64,000 bases of DNA, taken from the NCBI RefSeq assembly GCF_002865645.1, contig NW_020194615.1, positions 186,001 to 250,000 of the forward strand. The letters run 5' to 3'. Below are positions 56,196-64,000 of the stretch, piece by piece. Made by a program: the position numbers and the translations under genes. A model generated the notes under the pieces. It was not told the origin of the DNA. It did not search any database and was given only the letters and a program-made list of their open reading frames with translations. The number at the start of each line of letters is the position of its first letter. The first letter of the stretch is position 1. The stretch is from Hyaloscypha bicolor E (lineage: Eukaryota > Ascomycota > Leotiomycetes > Helotiales > Hyaloscyphaceae).

Positions 56196-59100
56196 CAGCT
56201 AGCTTATAAGCTAGTTTATTAAGCTATTCAGTTGGGCTTTAATTTTTATATCAGTCAGTCAGCTAAAAATCTACTAGCTTAAAAGCGGCTGATCAGCTAA
56301 GTCATACTAATTTTGCGATTTTGGAGTCATTTAAATATATAATAATTGGAGTTTTTGGGAGGGTTAGTAGGGTAATTAGGTAATTATAGCCTTAATTACT
56401 AGGCCTTCTAGCCTTGAAAATCTCCTTAGCTTACATACTTGGTATTTAATTCCTTAATCAATATTAAAATAGATACCGTATCCACTCCTACTAGTCGAGC
56501 CTCTCGTAATCTCTCAATTAGACCTTCTGAATCGTTATTAAATCTTCCGAATACCTTTAGCCAGATAATAGGCAGTATATCTAGGGAGTAAAAGAAGGAT
56601 ATATAAGATGAGTATAATTAGCTAGTACTAACTTATAATTAAAACTATAACCCTTACAAGCCTCTCCCCAAAGATTAATGCCCTAATTACTTTTCATATA
56701 TTCTAGAAGAGCCTTTATATAATAATTATATAGTTATAATTATACGGCTTCTAAAAAAATATATTATTACAGGTATTATCAAGCGGAAGAGAATAGTATA
56801 AGTTTAGTAGCTTGGTTATACTCTTACTAATATAAGCAAAAAAGATAAGTCTATTATATAGGTATATAAGCTTTATATATCTTTTTATTATTATATAGTA
56901 ATTATATACTTATTAGTTTTTTAGGCTACTATAATCCCGAATTTTCTAGAAGCCGAGAATAGTATTATAATAGTAATTCCCTTAAAAATACCGAAAATTA
57001 TTTCCCTATCTACTACTTTCTCGATTACTAAGGAAATATATAGAGGATATAATATAGAAATAATAGCCTATAAGCTTCAGGGCCGGTTAATAGAGGCTAT
57101 AAATATATAATTCCGTTCCGTTAGTAGGAATTTATAAATATATTTATTAAATAGATTATAATAGATAATATTAAGTCTTATAAAATAGCTTCTTTCTAAC
57201 TAAAATATATCTTTAAAATTACTAATATATAAGCTATAAATATACTACTATTCTCCTATAATATAATAGAGTTCTGAATTAATAAGATATTTTATTATTT
57301 TAAGCCAGAAATTAAAAAAAAAGATTAAGATAGTAAAATTATAAATATATTATACTTTTAATAGCTAGGGCTTAAAATATAAGAAAATTAGTATTTTAGG
57401 TATTATTATATATATAGTAAACTATAAAGAAGAGAATATAACATACCTAATTAGGTTACTAGAGCTCTCTAATTATAGGAAATATAGTATTAGTAAATCT
57501 AGATTTTTATATAGTAGTATTAATAATTTATAAAAGTAGTATAGTATAATTCGGGTATTCCCGAGTATTTCTAGCTAATAAAAGAACTTTAGCCAGATTT
57601 TAATTTCCTTCTGAGATTATATAACTAACCTGTTCTATTAGATTAAGATATAGTAATCTTATTATTATTTTAATATTTTAGTATTAATAAAAATAATTTA
57701 GGCTTATTTTATACTTAATAATACCTAAAATAATAATATAATATTATAGGAGCTTAGCTAATAAATAGATTTTAATTCAATTTAGAAAAGACTATACTAT
57801 ATAAAATATATCTTTAATCTTATTATAAAAGTCTATTTATTTGAGTAAGATGAGTTAAGCTAGAAAGAAAACTTTAAGAAAGCAGATATAGAAGAGTATT
57901 AAAAGCTTTAGAAATAGTAGAAAGAGCTTAGAAAGCTATATAACTTGGTAGTATATATTATAAATTCAGGAAAGCGGATAGATATAATATATATAGAGTC
58001 ATATATAACTTAAGGGCATATAATAAACCTCGGATATTGCGGGTATTAATTAGGGAAATTAGTAGCCATTTAATATCCCAACTAACTACTATTTATATTA
58101 TATATATTAGGTTTATAAATTACTAATTATATATATATTATTAGGGCCTCCTATTTAGAGGGAACTTCCCTGAACCTTATAGAAGAAATAGAGATTAGTT
58201 CTATACTGAATTTAATATAGTAGTTTTATAACTTATTAATTTATTCTATTATCTTATTACCTACTAATAAATACCTTATAAGCTAATCTCTCTATTCTCA
58301 AAGGAGGTAGTTTAATAAATAATTATATCTCGAAATTTACAAAATATATAATTCCTTACTAAAGCTATTTTTATAGAGGAAGTTAATTAGATTAATCCCA
58401 ATACGGGTAATAGTAAAGGCTCGTCTAATACTTTTAATAGGGTTCCTTAGGAGCTTTCGAGAACTAGTAATAATAACGGAAATAATTCCGGTAATAATTA
58501 AAATACCGAGATTAATATCTAAGTTACTACTACTTAAGCTATAGAATAGGGCTTATATACTAAAGTCGAAATACTCTAATAAAAGCAAGAATTAGTAAAT
58601 ATAATTAACTAGTATATCCTATAGTTAAAGTAATATAAGAGTACCTTTAGGGATACCTTATGGTTTATTATATCTTATAGAAACTTTATTTATAAGTCTA
58701 TTTCCTTTTTCTTAGTAATTCTTACTAGAGAACTTCCTAAAATAGGATTAGAACTTACTTCCTTTCCTAATATAATAAGCTTTAAAAGTAATCTCGATAC
58801 TATCTATTAGAAGCTATTATATAATATCCTAAAGATATATTTAGACTAAGAAAAGCTTTTTAAGGTCCAGATACCTGACTTATATTATAGAAAGTCTCTT
58901 AAGAAATAGAGAATATTTATATCTTTCTAGGAGGCAGTTTTTAGGACCTAACCTTAGACTTATAATAGATACTTTTCTAGAATTAATTCTATTATAAGTA
59001 CCTTTAGGAACGAATCTTATAATATTTAGAAAACTATAATAAAATAAAGCCTATTATTATATAAGGTTTATTAGAAGTAATTTAAGGCTTACTTAGCTAA

Positions 59101-62100
59101 TATATTCCAAGTATCTTAAATCCGTTAATAAGATACCTTTAAGAAACTCCGAAATCTTTATTAGAAGAATAATAAAATAGTTATCAAGTTATATACTCGA
59201 ATAATTAGTCTTAAAGTTAACTAGAACTCATATCCTAAATAGAACCGGATCCGGACTCTTAATACTACTTTATTTAATTATAAAACTCATTAGATACTTA
59301 TATTTTTTTTTTTTAGAAAATAAAGTAATATTTATTTCTAAATAGCTTAAAAAAGCCCAGAAAGTAGAATATACTACTTATTCTAAATTAAGAAAAATAA
59401 AGATAAATAAGTCTAGTAAGAGTAACTCTATTTCTAAGAATTCTAACTTAGTAAATTCTGATTTATAAGGCTATTAAAAAAGGAAAAATAAGTTCCGAAA
59501 ATTATATAAGAAATCCTTAGGTAGTATTTTGGCCCCTTTAAGGCCTTAATAAAGTACTAGTTTTATTTTAGATATAGTTTATTAAACTTATAAATAGAAA
59601 AGATATTTCTCAGGAAATATAAAGTATTTCAAGTATACTAAATAGGCTCGGTAGAACCCTAATAAGGCCAAAACTATAAAAGAGTTAAGGCATTTATAGA
59701 AGTAGATTAATACTACTATTATAGAGAAATACTCTAGAGGAGACTCTCCTAAAAAATAGGGAAAAAGAAAGGCCAAATCTTAAATATTAATAATTTTAGC
59801 TATAATAAAAAAGATATATTACTTTATATAACTATTTAAGTAAGATTAATATAGCCAGAAATAGGTACCTTAGAGGTATATAGTAAATTCGGTAATATTA
59901 GATTAGACTATAACTTCCTTAATAATAATTAGACTTAAAGCCAGGGCTTTATTACCTTAACTAAATATAACTAAGAATTTATAACCTTTTATAAGAACTA
60001 ATTTAAGATCTATTAAGCCTATAATTTTGAGGTATTTATTACAAATAATTATAATAAGATATATTCTTTTAAGCTCCGGTTTTATAAATATAAGAATATT
60101 AGCTCTTATAGCCTTATCTTTAATATAGAATTTTATAAAGTAACTCTTATATAATATATAGACTATATTAAGAAATAATAAATATATATACCTATATAGC
60201 CTAATAATATTAAGATCCTAATACTAAAAGAATTTAGTAAGGAGCTTAACTAGTATCCTAAACTAGTACCTCAAGTCTTATTTTTAACTAAAGATAAATA
60301 TAACTATTCTAGATAATAGATTTTATATATTTATAATAGTTACTAGATCTTTATTTTATTATATAATTCTAGTAATACTAAATAGGAGTTTTTAATATAG
60401 TAAATTAATACCTTCTAGAAAGGAGCCTTAGAAGTATCTATCTATTTCCGGAATAATAAATATAAAGATTTCTCAGAGGTTTTTAACTCTAATAAAGCTT
60501 CGGAACTTCCTAATCTTAGTAATATTAAATACTCTATTAATATAGATAGTATGGTCCCATATAGACCTTTATATAATCTATTAGAAATCTAACTAGAAGT
60601 ATTATATCTATATTTATAAGATATATTTTATAAATATTAGATAAGGCCTAGTAAAAGCCTAGTAAGAGTATTTATTCTTTTTATTCCCAAAAAGAATAGA
60701 GGACTATACCTTTATATTAATTATTATAGACTTAATTAAGTTATAATTAAGAATTAGTATCTGCTTCCTCTTATTAATAAGACCCTTAACTGGCTCTAAG
60801 GAACTAAAATCTTTATAAAGCTAAATCTTAAGAATATATATTATTAGATAAGAATTTATAAAGAATATAAGTAAAAAACGGCTTTTAGGACCTATTATAG
60901 CTATTTTAAATATCTTATAATATCTTTTGAACTAGCTAATATACTAGCTATATTTCAAGTATATATTAATACTATATTTATAAGATTCCTGAATTATTTT
61001 ATAATTATTTATTTGAATAATATCCTTATTTACTCCCGAAATAAAGATAAATACTATAATTATATTTACTAGGTACTTACTAGGCTATATAAAAATAACC
61101 TGTTTTATAAACTTAGTAAATACAAGTTTAATATTAAGGAAATCGAATTTTTAAACTTCCTTATTAGAATAAAAGATATTTATATAGATCCTAAATAGGT
61201 CTATAATATTATTAAATAGCCAGAACCAGAATTATTCTATAATATTTAAGTATTTCTTGGATTTACTAATTTCTATTATAAGTTTATTTACTATTATTCT
61301 CAGGTAATTATAGGCTTAATAAATCTCTTAAAAGAAATAGAAAAGAACCGGAAATCCGGTTCCTTTATATAAATAAATAAAGCGGCTAAAAGCTTTAAGA
61401 CTTTGAAAAAAGCTTTTATTATAATACCTATTCTAGTCTATTTTGACTTTTCTAAGAAGATTTATATTAAAACTAATATATTAAAATTCGTAATTACTAG
61501 TACTATTTTATAATAAATTAATTCTAGTAATAGCTCAAAAAAATACTAGTATCTAGTAATATTCTAGTTCCGGAAACTCTCTAAAGCTAAATATAATTAT
61601 AGTATCTATAATAGGAAGCTATTTATAATTATTAAAGCCTTTAAGTATTAGTACTATTACCTTAAAAAGTCTAGGTTTATAATTAAGGTTATTATAGACT
61701 ATAATAACCTCTAATACTTTATAGAAATAAAGTATCTAGAGAACTATTAAATATATTAGATAATATACTTTATAATATATAATTTTAATATTATTTATTA
61801 TAAAGGCGCCTCAAATCCAGTAAATGAATCTAGTAAAAGGCCTAATTATAAAGAAGGTCCTATTAATATAACTTGGCTTCTGATTTTTTAGAATAAGCTA
61901 AAGAAAGCTTTTATAATTATAATTTAGAGGTCTTTATAAATGTCTAAAAAGTTCCTTCTTTAGAATAAGTATTATTTAATACTTATTATATTTATAATAA
62001 CTAAGGAGAAATATTTATTATAAGATAAATAAATAAATTATCTTATAGATTCCTTAACTATAGAATTAGTTAAAAAGTAAAATATAGAGAGATATCTTAA

Positions 62101-64000
62101 AGGCTCTGCTACTATAGCTAAGGTAATAGGAATATTTATAACTATATTACTTAATAGAACTAAAGACTTTTTAGTCTTTCGAGTTTTTAAATTAGATAGT
62201 TATAAATACCTAATTCCCTATATATAGATATATATAGCTACTAAAAGAGCTATAATACTAGCCCCTTTATCTGAATTTCTTCTAGATATTATCTAGGTAA
62301 CTTAAAAAAATAATTCTTAATATTAGAATATTATAAAATAAAGGCTTAATAAGAAAAATACTAAGAAAAAAGAAATCTGGAAAAATAATTCGAGTTTATT
62401 TAGGTATTATTTAAGAATTATTATATTTAATAATTCCGCTTTATATTAAGAAATTATAAAGCTTTATTATAATAACTTAATAGCCAGATACTATAAAATA
62501 AAGAAGACTTTTAAGCTTCTTAGAAGATTCTAATATTAGGAGAATATAGAAAAAGATATTTATAATTATTATTAAAAATATAATATTTACTAGAGAATTA
62601 AAATAAAGAGGTATTTATTATATAGTTTACTTAGTAGTTTACTATAGCCTGAAAGGCTCTAGGGTAAAATCTTTATAGATTTTATTATAGGTTTATTACT
62701 ATATAAAAACCCGATAAAAGGTCCCGATTTTAATATAATTCTTATAATTATTAACTAGTATTCTAAAATAGTAAGATATATTATATATTATAAGACTATT
62801 AACTTTCCGGAACTTATTAAGATTATATAAGAATATATTTTCTTAATCTTTAATTTCCCTAATAGAATTATTTCTAATTAAGAAATAGTATTTACTAGCT
62901 AGTTCTAGTCTGCTTTTTATTTCTATTTAATATATAAATATAGCTTACTATTCTTAGATAAATAGTTAGATAAAAAGGCAGAACTAGATCCTGAAATACT
63001 ATCTAAGATATTATTATAATATCTAAAAGAATAACTAGTTTAAGAAGTTATCTTTTATAGAATTTATATATAATAACTTAAAATATTAGGTTTTATAAGA
63101 TATATCTTTCTATATATATTATAGATATTATTCTTAACTTTTATAGAATCCTGAAAACAGGATTATAGAAGAGGTACTAGCTATATATAGGAGGCTAGAA
63201 ACCTTTAAAATAAAATAGAGAAAGCTTAAAGATTTATAATACTATATATAAAATAACCGGGAAACCTATTATAATAGGTACTAGTTAACTAAATACTATT
63301 CTAAAAAAGCCTAGATAATATTATTAATAAAGAATATTAAACTTAAAATAAGAAAGCTTAAGCTAAAATTTATAAATCTATTTAGGATTCTTAAATATAT
63401 TAGTAATTTAGTATATAAATTAGAATTACTAAGTATATATAATTATTTATATCTAACTTTCTATATTTCTCTTTTTAAAGAATATATAATAAAAAAGAAT
63501 TAGAAACTATATTTATATTTTTTTAGAGAACTTCTAGAATTAGTAAATAATAATAAAAAATAAGAATAGAAAATAGAAGCTATTATTAATTATTAATAAA
63601 ATAGTAAAAGTAAGAAGTAATAGTATTTAATTAAATAGAAAGCCTAATCTAAAGATTATAATATCTAGTTATTTACTTTCCCTAATTTTGAAAATTCTAA
63701 AAAACTTCTAAAATTATATAACTAAAACTATAGCTTGAAATCCGAAATTATCTTTTAATAATTTTTTAAGATTAAAAAGAATTCTAAACTACTAAAAAGA
63801 AAGCTATTTAAAAGAAAGAAAGAACTTAAATAGCTAAGAAAAGACCCGGAATAGTAATAGAAATACTCTTTTCCTGGGTTTTTTTATTTATAAAGATTTT
63901 CTAGGATTTTATTAAGGCTTATAAGAATTATATTTAAATTATTAGAAAAAAGGTTTAGAATTAAGAAAGATTTATTATAGGTAAACTAGCTATAGATATC
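56196..64000. repeat. RIP-degraded AT-rich repeat block
   Basis: From about 56.2 kb to the window end the DNA is dominated by A and T, with TA steps everywhere and CA and TG steps scarce on both strands. Stop codons TAA/TAG replace what would be CAA/CAG/CGA codons. This is the expected outcome of repeat-induced point mutation (C-to-T at CpA on both strands). No intact open frame over about 60 codons is present. At least the right 5-6 kb is a retrotransposon. The part from 56.2 to about 58 kb has no recognisable domain and may be an LTR, leader or a second repeat. Confidence 0.85.
58300..64000 (+). mobile_element. Degenerate Ty3/gypsy chromovirus-type LTR retrotransposon
   Basis: Reading through RIP stops on the plus strand shows domains in Ty3/gypsy order. 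Reverse transcriptase lies at about 60650-61190 (PKKNRGLYLYINYYRLN; KTAFRTYYSYFKYLIIS; NNILIYSRN in place of the usual active-site Asp pair). RNase H-like text is at 61430-61760. Integrase begins with its zinc-binding part near 62460-62600 and continues with the core at 62670-63000 (KIFIDFIIGL; FPNRIISN). A segment at 63340-63480 reads LVYKLELLSIYN, and a chromodomain-like end lies at 63560-63720 (SKSKK..YLIKWKA). Gag and protease are presumed to lie between 58.3 and 60.4 kb but are not readable. RT and integrase are destroyed, so the copy is dead. The 3' LTR is outside the window. Confidence 0.8.

Noticed and set aside
59588..59776. 62-codon minus-strand frame in the AT-rich block
   Set aside because: It is low-complexity Phe/Tyr/Ile text inside RIP-mutated DNA, opposite to the retrotransposon strand. 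Chance open frame.

Overview
The window looks like a chromosomal contig from a filamentous ascomycete (Pezizomycotina; Leotiomycete-like is only a guess). The evidence is short GT-AG introns of about 47-140 nt, a Woronin-body HEX-1 gene ending in the peroxisomal signal SRL, Zn2Cys6 and bZIP-like/Fungal_trans_2 regulators, an Rqc2/Tae2 gene, and a 7.8 kb AT-rich block mutated in the manner of repeat-induced point mutation (RIP).

Layout. 1-5.5 kb: the tail of an MFS-type transporter, a small repeat protein with RRGSIL-x-x-W motifs, and a complete four-exon phenol 2-monooxygenase-type flavoprotein. 5.5-14 kb: a degraded zone with two inverted-repeat elements, a broken PQQ-type beta-propeller gene, an intact seven-helix-type membrane protein and one doubtful ORF. 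14.7-18.3 kb: a bZIP-like transcription factor with a 3 x 48 bp coding repeat, and a frameshifted F-box-like gene. 19.5-24.2 kb: the ribosome quality-control factor Rqc2, divergent from a RidA-family gene. 24.4-30.7 kb: an alpha/beta hydrolase stopped by one in-frame TGA, a CYP504-like cytochrome P450 and an Old Yellow Enzyme. 32.4-36.2 kb: hex-1, with upstream exons for a long form, and a bleomycin hydrolase-type peptidase. 36.7-37.7 kb: an oligopeptide-transporter relic and a 269 bp mariner-type MITE. 38.1-43.1 kb: a 901-residue protein with a complete trypsin-like triad, divergent from a membrane-protein gene that carries a solo-LTR-like insertion in an exon. 43.8-51.1 kb: a secreted or cell-surface Cys-rich single-pass protein and a large charged protein with a DUF8035-like end. 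52.1-54.7 kb: a Zn2Cys6 regulator and a SAM methyltransferase. 56.2-64 kb: RIP-degraded repeats that include a Ty3/gypsy chromovirus (reverse transcriptase, RNase H, integrase, chromodomain order).

Housekeeping genes (rqc2, hex-1, bleomycin hydrolase) alternate with accessory oxidative enzymes and many relics. The phenol hydroxylase, P450, Old Yellow Enzyme, hydrolase and RidA genes would fit aromatic or xenobiotic metabolism, but they are not packed as one cluster. The most unusual structure is the LTR-like insertion at 42570-42929. Its 5 bp target duplication supplies both a GT and an AG, so the insert could be removed in frame as a new intron.

All exon models were made by eye from splice signals and frame continuity. 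No alignment or database search was run.
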